Shown: one piece after another, positions 43,937 to 54,878 of the stretch
Position numbering within the stretch: position 1 is the stretch's first letter
How the letters are laid out: each line of letters begins with the position of its first letter
Source: Strigamia acuminata
Taxonomy: Eukaryota; Arthropoda; Chilopoda; Geophilomorpha; Linotaeniidae
Length of the DNA: 64,000 nt
Direction of reading: 5' to 3'
Assembly: GCA_949358305.1 (NCBI GenBank)
Contig: OX442314.1
Location: forward strand, 41,796,581 to 41,860,580
Position numbers and translations under genes: made by a program
Notes under the pieces: generated by a model
The model's input: only the letters and a program-made list of their open reading frames with translations
The model's database searches: none
Told to the model about the DNA's origin: nothing

Positions 43937-44450
43937 CCGTATATCTTCGGGTATAATACGACCCTGCGTATAATACGACCCCCCATTTTAAGGCTCCATT
44001 TTTGTAATAAATGGTGTTACGCGCTTATAATACGAGTTAGAATTTTCAAAAGAAAAATTTATTAATTTAAAAGGAAATTTTAAAAGCCCAGAAATTCTTC
44101 CTCCTCTTCTGAGTCATTGAACATTTCTTTAATAAACTCATCATTAGAAATTGTGTCCTCAGTGTAGTTGTCGTCATCGTCGTAGTCATAATGTTGATTC
44201 TCATCATCGTTTGTTAGATTGTTGCATTGTTGGTTGGTTGGATGGTTGGATTTCCGGCTGGTTATATTGTAAGCGATACCCGCAAACAACTACGAACTGA
44301 ATTTTCAGTATACGTAAAACGTACGTATTCCGTATGTCGTGCGTCGTATTAATTTTTTTTTTTTGGTATTACGCGCGCATAATACGACCCCCCCAATTAG
44401 AGCTGAGAAATTTGCAATAAATTTCTTGTGTTATACCCGAAGATATACGG
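43937..44450 (-). mobile_element. Tigger/pogo-derived element
   Basis: The ends are perfect 20-base inverted repeats (CCGTATATCTTCGGGTATAA) flanked by TA. A minus-strand ORF (44289-44080) ends in an acidic tail, EMFNDSEEEEEFLGF, typical of the C-terminus of pogo/Tigger transposases. The DDE core is deleted. Confidence 0.8.
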
Positions 44451-44554
44451 TACATTTGACCAATATCATATCTTCTTCTAATTCCAAAACAGTAGTTGGC
44501 TGCGTTAGTTATTCATGTCCGCTTCGGGATGAGGTATTGACAAATACAGAGTTT

Positions 44555-44929
44555 TCATTGCCGGTTATGTAAATTTTTTTGTCTTTCCCTTCTGGCCATG
44601 TCCTTGTCTGCTGGATTGACAGCACTTTGTGAAGTTGCTGAATCATGCACTGCAATTGTAAGCTGTGCATACAGCTTTTCAAATCTGATCACCAATTGCT
44701 GCATAAATCTAGTTCTCCACGCTTCCAGCAATTCTGTAACTAGTGGTTGAAGAAAGGAAACGACTGATGGTTCCTTCTCGAGTGATGGAATGATGCCAAC
44801 AATGAAGACATTTTTCTGACGGTTTATATCTTCTTGTGTGAGTATTAAATAAATCACTCCTAACGACAATACTACATGGTTATGAGGTTGATACCAGTCT
44901 ACATTAAGCACCTTTGGCTTCCAAATCAA
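44555..44929 (-). pseudogene. Tnp2-like transposase fragment joined to a gag fragment
   Basis: The first part (LNVDWYQPHNHVVLSLGVIY, then VFIVGIIPSLEKEPS, then LVTELLEAW) matches a block common in EnSpm/Tnp2-like and related transposase proteins. The second part (VIRFEKLYAQLTIAVHDS) matches the Gag at 49290-49910. A partial copy of the first block lies at 59640-59715. Confidence 0.55.
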
Positions 44930-45014
44930 GTTTTTTTAAACTCCATTTCTTTTTGTAACAGAGCCTTCCTAATTTCATGCTCATTTTGCAATTCCACTTG
45001 AGGCAGTTGACATT

Positions 45015-45130
45015 AAGGTTTTAGCCCTTTCCAGATGCAAAATTCCCAAGCTAAGGCCCAGTTTACAAGATGGAGTTTGACTACGACATAGTCTACAAAC
45101 CGGGACCCTTGAATCACATTTATCCTCATG
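45015..45130 (+). pseudogene. Gypsy RNase H tail fragment (copy at 52680-52800)
   Basis: AKAQFTRW, then FDYDIVYKPGPLNHIYPH. This is the end of a Gypsy RNase H (RW...YDI.YKPG..N). In the 52.7 kb copy the linking KIHE segment is present; here about 12 bases are deleted. Confidence 0.7.
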
Positions 45131-45154
45131 AACCGTGTTCTAAAACTTGTCAAA

Positions 45155-45410
45155 TCATTTTCTTTTTGTTAAGTTTAAGCTCCGATCTAATGTGTTTTCT
45201 TTATTTATATCAACTGGATCTTCGTCACAAATTTCATCATGCTGCCTTTCCATGTCAGAAAAAATGCTAATAGCATTATCGTGATTTGTTTGAGGCGAAG
45301 GTGCATCAATTGAAGAATCTGATTCGTGACGTTGGTACGATGTGTTTACAGCTTGACTTGTGGAAAATCTAACAACCAAAATGTAAAACTTGTGGCACTT
45401 TCTTTACCAC
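45155..45410 (-). repeat. Dispersed ~230 bp repeat with small acidic ORF (copy at 54559-54790)
   Basis: Both copies share AATTTCATCATGCTGCCTTT and GTGTTTACAGCTTGACTTGT with few differences. The ORF here (45379-45155, 74 codons, DNAISIFSDMERQHDEICDE) has no recognised domain. It may be an exon of a transposon gene. Confidence 0.7.
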
Positions 45411-45704
45411 ATCTAAAAGAAATAAAAATAGTTAAAATTATGCAAAATGACCACCCGCCGTCAAAGAATATTTCGAAAACTACTTACTGTCGGAAGCTAA
45501 GTTTTCCTGCTTTTATCGAAGTTTGCTAAGTGAATTAGTGCTGATTTTCCGAACCGAAAAAGTGAAGAGGAGACGAAGTTAACTTGTATCCACGTGTTTA
45601 CGAGTGTGTTTGTGCAATGAACCCTGGGAATTTTATTCCCTATTAATTCCGGGTTCGAGGTTTTAATCACACCTCGTAAGTCTCGTACCCTCGTATATAT
45701 ATTA

Positions 45705-46360
45705 ATGCAGTGGCTAAAACATATTTCTTTTCACTTGCAACGTGCTGGAATCTTCTCTCTACTCTGCAACAATTCTCGCTTTATTGATAGAATTCCTGAT
45801 TCTACGGTGAAAAAATATGGTCTAAAAAGAGTTCACCGTACCTTCGATACGGCGCAGGGCGTATGGAGTGGCTGGATTGTCCATTTTGAAAGTAGACGAA
45901 CTTGGCCACTTCGGGCAGACGTGAACGTGGAGTCTGACTCTTGGCTTTGCGACGAGTCCTGCAGATTATTTAGTCCAAATTCAATAAATAAATAACTATA
46001 TACAGCAACCTCCGATGGCTTCTTTCGTCGGGCGTCTGAGCGCGTGAAAGCACTCTAATAAACATTCTTGTGTTGGGTGTTCTAGACCAAACAATGCATA
46101 TTCGAAAAGCTTGTGATATTTTTAAAGGAAAAAACCCAAATCTAAAAACCACCAATAACATTAGGTTTTGTCTCACCAGGTATAATTAATAACTGGGCTT
46201 CTTCCAACAACCACACCTTTACTTTAGAGCGAATTGGATCACCGATAAAAGCTGTTTTAAATCTCGGATCTAATGCAGTGGCTAAAACATATTTCTTTTC
46301 ACTTCTAACGTGCTGGAACCTTTACTCAATACTCTGCAACAATTCCCGCTTTACTGTTAG
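45705..46360. repeat. Direct repeat pair of ~85 bp (45705-45790 and 46274-46360)
   Basis: GCAGTGGCTAAAACATATTT through CTCTGCAACAATTC..CGCTTTA recurs. Between them, 45966-46045 is a piece of the accessory-element 3' region found at 55765-55890 (CTATATACAGCAAC, then CCGATGGCTTCTTTCGTCGG). Confidence 0.7.
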
Positions 46361-46899
46361 TTATTGTCGCCCACGTTCAATTAGAGCAGCATTTCGCTTA
46401 TGTTTCATGAACTTGAAGCCAATCTCGTGCAAAAGTAACTGTAATGAATCCTTATTTAAAGTCGGAAGGTGTGTCATCGGTCTGAAGTACTCCTACAACG
46501 ATATATTTCTCAAGTCGAGAGCTATCGTTTAAAAATAAATTACCCAAGCCTCGCAACCTGCTTTCAACTAGAGATTAGAAGGGGACAGCGTACAGAGCTC
46601 TGAAGGGCGCCATGCACATTTTTATACATTCGGATTCGTACAGCGACCGGTAGTGGTGACTGAATTGCTGATGTTGGTTGCGTCGAATTTCCGTGTACAC
46701 TGTACGTGTCTCTTGACAAAAGGTTCAAAACATTGAATGTACCATCAGTATCGTTCGGGAAATATTGGAATCCGGCCAGGTCTGTTAGAAAAAGCGAGTT
46801 TTCTTGGATCTGTGATGAAAAGGGATTTTAAATAAATTATTTCAAAAATCAAAACAAAATCAAAACAATTATTTGCAATACTCGCAGAAGAAATTCGGC
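46361..46899. other. No gene seen
   Basis: Mixed-composition unique-looking sequence. The short frame at 46278-46532 has no recognisable domain. Confidence 0.5.
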
Positions 46900-47165
46900 T
46901 TGCATTCATGTTGGACTTTGTTTCACTTAAAGATGACCACAGTAATGTATTGTTATCATCAGTTACAGGTGGTCTGTTTGATCCCTGAAAATAATTTTGA
47001 TTACTAATTGTCTTTGAAATACCCTTCTTACCAAATCCTGATAATTCTGAATTAATATTTATTGAACTTTCCTGAAAATTATTCTAAAAAGAGATCAGTT
47101 AGATTACAATACCTTTGTGGTTTATATTTTTCTTACAAATTAGTCATGTTCACTGCCATGTAAAA
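46900..47165 (-). pseudogene. Damaged copy of the small two-exon ORF at 8628-8983
   Basis: It matches the 8.6 kb gene including the intron region. An early stop replaces part of the GSKRPP region, and the donor area has deletions. The two copies show that the gene belongs to a mobile family. Confidence 0.65.
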
Positions 47166-47263
47166 TTTCGCCTATTTGCAACGTAAGGCGAATGAATAAA
47201 CGTGAAGCCACGGCATTTGAGAGTTCGCTCAGCGATCGCCGATCGACCATCTGACGACCCTCA

Positions 47264-47500
47264 ATGAGAGTCCAGATTGGAGGTCTAAAATATAATGCAT
47301 TGATGGACACAGGTGCCACTCAATGTTTTATAGGAGCCCAATTATTGTCTAAAACTTTAGCTTTGCTTTTTCTAATAAAATTTAGAAAGGACTCTAAGAA
47401 ACATTCTTGTGTTGGATATTCTTCACCAAACAGAATGCACACCACATATTTGGTGAAACTCAGTTGTGGCAATATGGAATTCACAGTTTGTCTGTATTGA
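47264..47500 (+). pseudogene. Gypsy protease fragment
   Basis: GGLKYNALMDTGATQCFIGA is a retropepsin active-site block (DTGA). It is followed by HTTYLVKLSCGNMEFTV. Truncated at about 79 codons. Confidence 0.65.
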
Positions 47501-47873
47501 AGTTAAAGGAACAGTTAAATTCGTAGTCAAAGCAATAATGGCCAATGTCAATCTTAGAAAAACTTCAATGACTCAGTTGACTCCTAAAACATCCTTTGAA
47601 ACACTCTCCAATTCTTTTCTTGGTGCCCCAACGTTTTGAGCAACGGACGTCAGCCACTTCCTAGTGCTCCATGCATCGTATTCTTCTGATTCGAATATTT
47701 CTCCGATTTAATCCGATATTATTCCTCTGATGATGTTGTGGGTGGTAAACGCTGTGTCCGGCAACGCATCCCACGATGTTATCAAAATTTACACACAAAA
47801 GGCTTTTCACCACTATTCGCGGGTGGACCTCCAGGTCCCATTTGGAAAAAAATACTTTTTATAAATGGCACTG
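47501..47873. other. No gene seen
   Basis: GC content rises near 47630-47770, but no frame gives a recognisable protein. Confidence 0.4.
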
Positions 47874-48281
47874 TTATTTGACTTTGTTATGGACTTCAGT
47901 CCGATGTTTTGATAAATTTGCACTAGATTTGAAACCCTTTTTGCACACATTACATTCATGCTCTAATTTGCATTCTTTTTGGTGGAAGTTTAAATGATGC
48001 GATTGACTAAAGTTTTTCCCACATCTGTCGCACTGCGTCTTTAGGAAATTCAAAAAATGTCCGTAATTGGGGTTCGTGCCCCATCGAGCCCTTAAGTTGT
48101 TCTGATATTTCAATGTGCAGGGTTGACTGTGTGCTAACGCCATTTTCTTACAAACTTCTGTCCTTTCTTCGGGTTTTAATTTTTGAAAATGGCTAACAAA
48201 GGGATCAGCGTCAAAAACCGATTCAGCAAAGAGCTTTACATAGTCGTAATTCCACTTACATCTCTTGCGTTTATAAACCAT
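47874..48281 (-). pseudogene. C2H2 zinc-finger exon with second copy at 52190-52360
   Basis: The 135-codon frame ends with two C2H2-type fingers (CDRCGKNFSQSHHLNFHQKE, CNVCKKGFKSSANLSKH). It is preceded by a conserved block (KMALAHSQPCTLKYQ, then NYGHFLN). The 52.2 kb copy has the block but lacks the fingers. It may be an exon of a transposon-borne or duplicated host gene. Confidence 0.55.
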
Positions 48282-48516
48282 CTAAAATAAATGCATCATG
48301 GCGTCGGCCAGAATATGGCAAACTTAAATGCAATAACACCACTCCATTTGGCAGGGCGATAGATTGAAATTTTAAACAGTGCCGCTTTTTATATCCACTG
48401 TAAAGTTCACGCTGGTGTTTTCCAGGTCTGCAAATAGGCCGAGCTGTGCCATACAGGATTCTAATACAATTATTGATTGGAGCTCCCATGTTATGGATTA
48501 TTGCTGCTATTTCCAC
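48271..48516 (-). pseudogene. PIF/Harbinger transposase fragment
   Basis: LYGTARPICRPGKHQRELYS, then GYKKRHCLKFQSIALPNGV, then YSGRRHDAFIL. This matches the DDE_4-type nuclease (DGT...I.+P...Q...Y.GKK+.H..K.Q......G......P...G..HD). The first catalytic Asp appears replaced (YGTA for DGT) and the ends are missing. Confidence 0.65.
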
Positions 48517-48639
48517 TTGCAGTCCTCGAGTGAATCATTTATTTAGTCCAAAATCAAGAAGCAAACATCCCCACTTGCCGTGTACAAATCCGTGGGGGCA
48601 CGGTGGGCCCTCAGCAAACGCTGATGGAGGATGAGGTCA

Positions 48640-48930
48640 GTTGTTTGTCGCACCCGGTTATGCAGCCAGATCAACAACGACTTGCCCTTATCCCTCTGTT
48701 CGAGAATGAATCTTCACGTTGCCGTCGTCATCGACAAGTGAGGGAACTCATCGAGAATCTTCCTGTAGTAATCCGTAGGAGGCTTCGCCGGCGTTGTCGG
48801 CTTGGCGCTCGGCGGGACTACGGCCTGCTTGGCTGTTTCCGCTCGCTTTGGTGGTATCGCGGGCGGCGTCGAACTCTTGCGACTGACAGGCAGCATGGGT
48901 GGTGTTCTGCACAGCAGGCGCTTCAACCAA
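48640..48930 (-). pseudogene. Gypsy pol linker fragment
   Basis: A Pro/Ala/Lys-rich stretch (KRAETAKQAVVPPSAKPTTP) leads to DYYRKILDEFPHL, typical of the segment just upstream of Gypsy reverse transcriptases. It stops soon after. Confidence 0.45.
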
Positions 48931-48936
48931 TGGCTT

Positions 48937-49910
48937 TTAAAGTGTATTCTGTGGTGGTTCTTTGTGAAAATGAGGAATTAATTTTATTAGGATTACATTC
49001 TCTGCATTCCAAATTCGTTTTGAAAGTATTTTGTCTGCTTGTGTCAGAAGCGGTAAAGCCATACCCACGCAGGCCAGAAGTGTATTCACTTTGTCCTCGT
49101 CCGCGGCGATTATGTTGCACAAGAAAACGCATTCCATTTGCAGGATATACGTTTCCCAATCGTCTTGCGGGTTATATTTCTCAGGAGCCCTGGTGGTCAG
49201 TCTCGATACCAAATTGGTAATATCTGATCTCTGTGGTCTTATCGAATTTGGATTCGGTTTTGGCCATGCTGCCGTGGGTTTTTGCAAATCTACGGGACAA
49301 ATTTTGGTTTGTCTCCACCCGCAGCATTTGGTATTGTTACCATTTGCTGGTTGGGTTTTGAAGTTGGCGCAACAGTTTCTGTTTTTGCCGCCTCAATAAC
49401 TGCTGCATTTGTTACGGTTTCCTGATTAAGGATCAAGGCCTCCGTAGCAATGCAAGCTCTTCTCAGTGACGCCCAGGTATTCTGCAAATTCAAGGCGTTT
49501 GCGACCATGTTCTTGGCTGCTGGGCGCAGGATTGCCAGCACTTTCTGAATCTGTTGACTCTCGTGCACTGGTATGGTGAGTTGCGCATACAATTTCTCGA
49601 GTCTTATCACCACTTGCATCTTATCAATCTCTGCCAAGAGCAGTGTATTGCTTGGGCGAAAATGAGTAATGAACGCGTGTTCGAATTCCTCCCAATTCGT
49701 TTTAGCATGAGAAGAGAACCATGTGGCTGCATCTCCTCGGAAGAATTTGAACAAGTGCTCACCGAGCACCTGGTTCAAATACGGAACAGCAAAACGTAAG
49801 GAGCGTTTCAAATCGATGAGGAAAGCTTCTATTCCAATGGATTTTACACGTTTGCTTAACTCCACTTCATCCATTTGCCTAGGTGCAGGCTTTATGCGAA
49901 AACTAGTCAC
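48937..49910 (-). pseudogene. Gypsy Gag fragments, two types in tandem
   Basis: The first frame (49910-49290) has KFFRGDAATWFSSHAKTNWE, then FEHAFITHFRP, the classic retrotransposon Gag signature. The second (49287-48937) has PQDDWETYILQMECVF, then ILSKRIW, a different Gag type. A stop separates them. The left end is the 48925-49006 dispersed repeat. Confidence 0.7.
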
Positions 49911-50162
49911 TCAAAGCCAGAAAAAGCGGATTTCCAGTCGCAGGTGTCATACGAAACTGCCATAATAGTTGACAAGGCCTATGAACGACTTCAATGACAT
50001 GACGTCCGTCGGGTGTGAGGAATCACGAAGGGGCGCCAATTTGGAATTAAAGGCCCAAGTCCTGTTCTGGAAAAGCAACTCCAAATGTTCACTGCGAAGC
50101 GACCACTTGAAATCTATAAAAGTTTTGCACAAATTAAAAATAAGTTTAAATTATTGCTTATA

Positions 50163-50440
50163 CTTTATACTTTGGGAGCAATGAATGCAGGATCAAAACG
50201 ATCCCCTGCTGAACGCCGAGCCCATATTTGCCCATTTCCTCCAACTTGCTGATGATTCATCAGTAAATAGAACAGAGTGCCATTGCAACACTGTCCAATT
50301 TGCATGATTATTTGCAAATTCCAATCTTGCATCTCTGTGGTGCTGCGTAATGCGTTCTTTAACAGCAACTATGTGTCCACCAAGTCCCATACTGGCAAGA
50401 CGCCACCTAATGGTCCTGGCTGACACTCTTAGTCCCAGAA
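50163..50440 (-). pseudogene. Tc1-type transposase fragment
   Basis: SARTIRWRLASMGLGGHIVA, then ITQHHRDARLEFANNHANWT, then VLQWHSVLFTDES. This is the end of the HTH region and the first DDE block (W..V.F.DES). A frameshift follows. Confidence 0.75.
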
Positions 50441-50951
50441 GTCGACGTATGTATCAAATCGCCTCCAATTCCGAACTTCACTCTGCCGCAAATACGTATT
50501 AACACCTACGTCTTCTACAACAGCCTGTTCACATGGTTGAATGAAATATAAATTCTGCCACCCTCTTTTCCAATGGTATGCTGCTGTTATTTAATTTAAC
50601 GAAAACGCTGGTGTTGTTGGAAACAATTTTGCGTTTACAGCATTAGGATCTCTCTCAATTGACCAGTTACGAACCATTTCTTTTAAAACTACCAAAAAAT
50701 ATAAAAATATAAAAGCCTGTGAAATCCGGATCAGTATCAGACTCTTCCGAAGAAAGCACCATAAGTTGGGAAGTCATAATGTGAAGTATATTCCAGGAGT
50801 TTAAATAATAGAAAATGGAAAATCATAATACTAATCATCTCAATCTTTGAGGAATATTAAGAATTTAGAACTTTTTCTGGAATAAATCATGAATTATCAC
50901 AATATCACAATAAAATCATAATAAATAAAAATAATAAAAATTGAAGACACT
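50441..50951. other. No gene seen
   Basis: AT-rich sequence with poor coding potential. Confidence 0.5.
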
Positions 50952-51347
50952 TTAAACACTAAAAGTCACTAAAGTTCGGCTAAAAGTTTGTTTTAAAGCA
51001 TTGAAATGAAAATAACTGTCCTCTAACGTCCACTCAATTTCATCCATTCCTTCGAGTCGGAGCCGGTCGATGAATCGCCCTTTGGCCCCAAATCCTTGCA
51101 GAATGGACTTGCTGAATTCGTGGTGGAGTTTCCACCAGGTGATGTCGGCTGTTTTGAGTCGGCGGATTTTTTCCGGTAACGCAGCCCGAAATATTAACGG
51201 GTGTTGCGTTACAACGTGATCGGGGAGTGCGAGATGGGTTTCACGATCGCGTTCAATCCTAGCTTGAAGGGACAACTGGTCTTCGTTGTTTTCCTCATCC
51301 ATTTGGATGTTCTCGTCCGCATGGAGGTTTAAAACTTCTTCCGCCAT
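50952..51347 (-). CDS. Accessory-gene relative: N-domain exon
   Basis: The start is put at MAEEVLNLHA (51347), just after an acceptor-like GATTAG as in the 4497 gene. An acidic head is followed by RDRETHLALPDHV, LPEKIRRLK, WWKLHHEFSKS, FGAKGRFIDRL and DEIEW. These align with RETHLELHPDV, LPPEI, FWAARHKFSKAL and ALEW of the gene at 4497-7332. The frame stops after 131 codons. It is probably the 5' end of a degraded element of the same type, minus orientation. Confidence 0.6.
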   Translation of the reverse strand: MAEEVLNLHADENIQMDEENNEDQLSLQARIERDRETHLALPDHVVTQHPLIFRAALPEKIRRLKTADITWWKLHHEFSKSILQGFGAKGRFIDRLRLEGMDEIEWTLEDSYFHFNALKQTFSRTLVTFSV

Positions 51348-51745
51348 TCGCTTTCTTTTTCCACTAATCGAAAAAATTCTTTCGGAGTTGTTGGTTTGGA
51401 TGAAAACTATCGTATTGTATTGCACGCGATGCATCCACTTCAGATAACTTCGAAAAAGTGGCTAAGTTCGTTGATTGGAGAAACGAACTTGTTTTAGTGA
51501 CACCGAATGACGTCACTAATTATAACGTCTAGCGGACGTTGTCATCCAATTGCAATTTATGAATGCGCTAATCGCATTAAATCAACTCTTAAAGAGATCT
51601 CTAGACACTAAACTACACACTACTAAACAATGAATAATGAATGAGATGAGGGCGGGCGACGTTGCTGAGCGTCCGTAGGATATGGGCGCGATCGTCGGAG
51701 ACGTTCTTCTCTATCGCGACTGGATTCGCGAAACTGGGGTCCGGC

Positions 51746-52120
51746 TCATGATCCAGTTGGAGGGAGTTGCCCAACACTCAAATCCTCGTCTTGCGCCGGT
51801 GGAGGATTGTTCGCTAACGGGGCGGGAAGTTCGTCCTTGGAAGAACGCGCTTGCTCGTCTAACTCTCTCTCACGAGTTAGCTGTCGATTTTCATGGACTA
51901 ACAACTGCGTGCCAGCAGCTTTGATTGCCTTCGAGGGGAAGAATCCCGGAATGTCGTTGCTGATGCGACAGGCGGGATGTTGAGGATAATCCACATCCGT
52001 TGCCGAATCAGCGCCACTGCTCTGGTCGTCCGGATGTCGCTCCTTCTCGCATCCATGAACCGCAAATGAAGCTCCCTCCAACGCTTCGCCTCGGCAACCC
52101 ATCAACTTCTTCTGTAGCAA
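51746..52120 (-). pseudogene. Piece of the second accessory-gene family (upstream part)
   Basis: Near 52110-51990 one frame reads RWRELHLRFMDA, then RTTRAVALIRQRMWIILN. This matches the accessory ORF at 62261-64000 (RWRELHLRFVDAAGSDIRTT, then RQRMWIILNIPP). Frameshifts follow and the sequence continues into a Glu/Arg-rich stretch. Confidence 0.6.
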
Positions 52121-52189
52121 TGTTTAGATTTTTACTTTTTGAGGTATCCAAAAAATCAAGTGGTGTAATCTTCACTCCGAGCTTTAGCA

Positions 52190-52360
52190 AATTCAAAAAA
52201 TGTCCGTAATTGGTGTTCGTGCCCCGTCGAGCCCTTAAGTTCTTCTGATATTTTAATGTGCAGGGTTGACTGTGTGCTAACGCCATTTCCTTACAAACTT
52301 CTGACCTTTCTTCGGGTTTTAATTTTTGAAAATGGTTAACAAAGGGATCAGCAACGAAAC
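52190..52360 (-). repeat. Second copy of the C2H2-gene block
   Basis: Nearly identical to 48050-48215 (KMALAHSQPCTLKYQ and NYGHFLN blocks). The zinc-finger part is replaced by different sequence on its left. Confidence 0.8.
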
Positions 52361-52448
52361 CTGAAATGTAATTTGTATTAAAATCCCAAATTTTGTCATT
52401 ATTTTAGAAAATCAATTTCTTACTTGCATTCCTTACACTTATGTGACT

Positions 52449-52678
52449 TGTATGGTCTGACCCGTATAGTGTGGGGATTTACTACACGGGAGGGACGCAT
52501 ACATCACGTAAAGACGACACAGGGACTCCAGATTGTTGGGTTTTGGCCTTAAATCGTTGTCTATGGGTTGGGGTCTCCCGCCTCACCGTATGGAGTGCTG
52601 TTAGGCATGCTAAACCGGCAACCTGCCCGTCGACATGTACGACGTGGTCGGATGCCTCGCCCATGTAGCCACTCAGGT
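52449..52678 (-). repeat. Partial LTR of family 3
   Basis: In plus coordinates TGTATGGTCTGACCCGTATA and, further in, GGGACGCATACATCACGTAAA match the first part of the LTR at 60950-61536 (TGCTATGGTCTC, GGGACGCATACTTCACGTAAA). The remainder is lost where a Gypsy RNase H fragment begins. Confidence 0.65.
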
Positions 52679-52679
52679 T

Positions 52680-52800
52680 TTAGCCCTTTCCAGATGCAAA
52701 ATTCCCATGCTAAGGCCCAGTTTACAAGGTGGAGATTTAAAATACACGAGTTTGACTACGACATAGTCTACAAACCGGGACCCTTGAATCACATTTATCC
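52680..52800 (+). pseudogene. Gypsy RNase H tail fragment
   Basis: FSPFQMQNSHAKAQFTRWRF, then KIHEFDYDIVYKPGPLNHIY. Same source as the 45015-45130 piece. Confidence 0.7.
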
Positions 52801-54531
52801 TCACGTGCCTGCGATTCAGACCACCCGTGCTCCGTGCGAGCGATGGCATAAAAGAATTGGCGCCATAAGTCCGGATCCGCCTGGATGTAAGACGTCGCCC
52901 GTCGACGCGTTGGGCACTGCCAGTCGAGTGTGCCAAAGGGGAAGATTTCATTGAACCCCTTCCGTGCCCAGAATGTAGCTGGAAAATCCTGGTAATCCAG
53001 GAATCGCATCCGATTTCCGTCGGATCGCTGTCTTGCGGCCACGTGTCGAATGGCCGTCTCCCAGTCGGTGGCCCGAGGAATTGACAGCATGTTGAAGGGC
53101 GACGCATCCCCGAAACATCGTCGGCGTGGACCTGTCGCAACTAAATCCGGATGTCGAATTGGCAGCTGAGATTGGGGACCAGACAAGTCCGTTGACAAAC
53201 CCTGTCGTCGGGACATCGCTCGATCTTTGATCGACCCGGTGACTATGCTATTATATGGGTTGTCTTCTGGGTGAAACCAGTCAATTGCGTCCAATTTCTC
53301 TAAAATGGCCAGCTCCTTCCCCCTCAGATCTTCCGCTTCCTTCTGGGCTCGCGCCTGTCGGCGCGCACGCGTTGCGAAGCATCGCTTGCGGAAATCCTCT
53401 GCCGACTCTCCAGCTCGTTGGGTGAAGCCATGCATCACCGTCTTCTCACTTTTCCGGGGAATGAGGGCCAGAATTCCCTTCCTTCCTCCCTCCGCGGCGG
53501 GCGGCCTTTCAATGGCCAGTTGTTCGCACGCTCCTACCCATTCGGTGATTTCCTCATCCTCGTTCCGAGTCTGGTGGAATTCTAATGCTGGTCGTGTGCG
53601 CGTGGTCCTAGGGTCTCTCGCACGAACCGGTACAAGGGCCAACGTCTCCACTTCACAAATCGGCGCACCTTCGATCGCTGGTAAATTGGGACGGTCCCGC
53701 TCAGTGACAATCACCGTTGAAGTCGACGGAACAGCTCGATCACGGGCCCTCGCGTCCAACCTGGGCGATCTCGTCCACGAGATGGTCATTCCTCTCCTCG
53801 ATGAGGCGGACGCGCTCTTGTTCTTTGGTCTCACGCGTCATTCCGGTCTTGACCACGGTTTGCGGCTCCTCCCGTCGACGCAGCGCTGCAGAATGGAGCG
53901 GACGCGTAATAGTAGGAACGTCTCTTTCTCGAGAGTGGCGTATAACGTTGATGGAACTCGTTCCAATCTGCCAATTCAAAGGTTGTATTCCTGCCGCCGT
54001 GGCCTCTGCGACAGTGTTTCGCCAAAACGTCTCGTGCCTCCGCACAAAACGCGTGGTCGCACTGGCGTCTCCCCGAATAACTTGAAAAAGCGCCGGCCAC
54101 TTATATTTCGACAGGTCTCGTTTGTCCCAACGTTTCTTTCGCAAGGCCATTGCCTGAAGTCGCCGCATCCATATTTTAAACTTTCCACGGCGCAGCACGC
54201 CCTTGCCCAAGCACGCGTTACATTCCTTGGACGCGTTCTCCAGGTGGCCCCAGCCGGAGCACAAAGGGCATATCTCAAAGTTGGGAAACCCCCGCTCTCG
54301 AGGATGATCCGGATGGTAGGGAGGTATTAGTAGCGGCCCCTTTGCATAGAGGTCCGGCGTCGGGTAGGGAGGGCGATACACGCCACGACGCGTCGAGGTT
54401 CGGCGCTGACCGGAATCTGAGCACTGTTCCGCTCCACACGCGCCTCCTAGTCCTTCGTCATCGTAGAACTCCTCGTCCGTGGTTATGTCCATCGATTCAT
54501 TGCCATCATCTTGGCTGTCTGAATCTGCCAT
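52737..54531 (-). pseudogene. Cys-rich accessory/Gag-like ORF with one frameshift
   Basis: Frame 1 (54531-53740, 263 codons) starts MADSDSQDDG and has CPLCSGWGHLENASKECNAC, a four-Cys zinc-binding motif of DnaJ/zinc-ribbon style. Frame 2 (from about 53834) continues without overlap in content to 52737 and includes PATFWARKGFNEIF, which resembles the W..RHKFSK motif of the 4497 gene. Switching at about 53740-53760 gives roughly 590 codons. No slippery heptamer is evident, so mutation is likelier than programmed shifting. Highly Arg-rich; no other family recognised. Confidence 0.5.
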
Positions 54532-54558
54532 AATCTCTCAAAGGTCACTAATATAGTT

Positions 54559-54790
54559 AAGCTTCGATCTAATGTGTTTTCTTTATTTATTTATTTAGTC
54601 TGGATGTTCCTCACAAATTTCATCATGCTGCCTTTCCATGTCAGAAAAAAATGCTAATAGCATTATCGTGATTTGTTTGAGGCGAAGGTGCATCAATTGA
54701 CAAAACTGATTCGTGACGATGGTACGATGTGTTTACAGCTTGACTTGTGGAAAATCTAACATCTAAAATGTAAAACTAGAGGCACTTTCT
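54559..54790 (-). repeat. Second copy of the 45155-45410 dispersed repeat
   Basis: See the first copy. The ORF is interrupted here by small indels (for example an extra A in the poly(A) run near 54650). Confidence 0.8.
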
Positions 54791-54878
54791 TAATAATTAA
54801 AATTGTCATTAAATCCACCCAAGGACCTTATTCGTGAAAAAAAATTCTCCAGACAGTGGAGGTGGGTGAGCACCAAAC

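Noticed and set aside
53740-53834. Programmed frameshift between the two overlapping frames of the Cys-rich ORF
   Set aside because: No slippery heptamer or clear downstream pseudoknot was seen, and neighbouring pieces are all mutated, so a simple indel is likelier.
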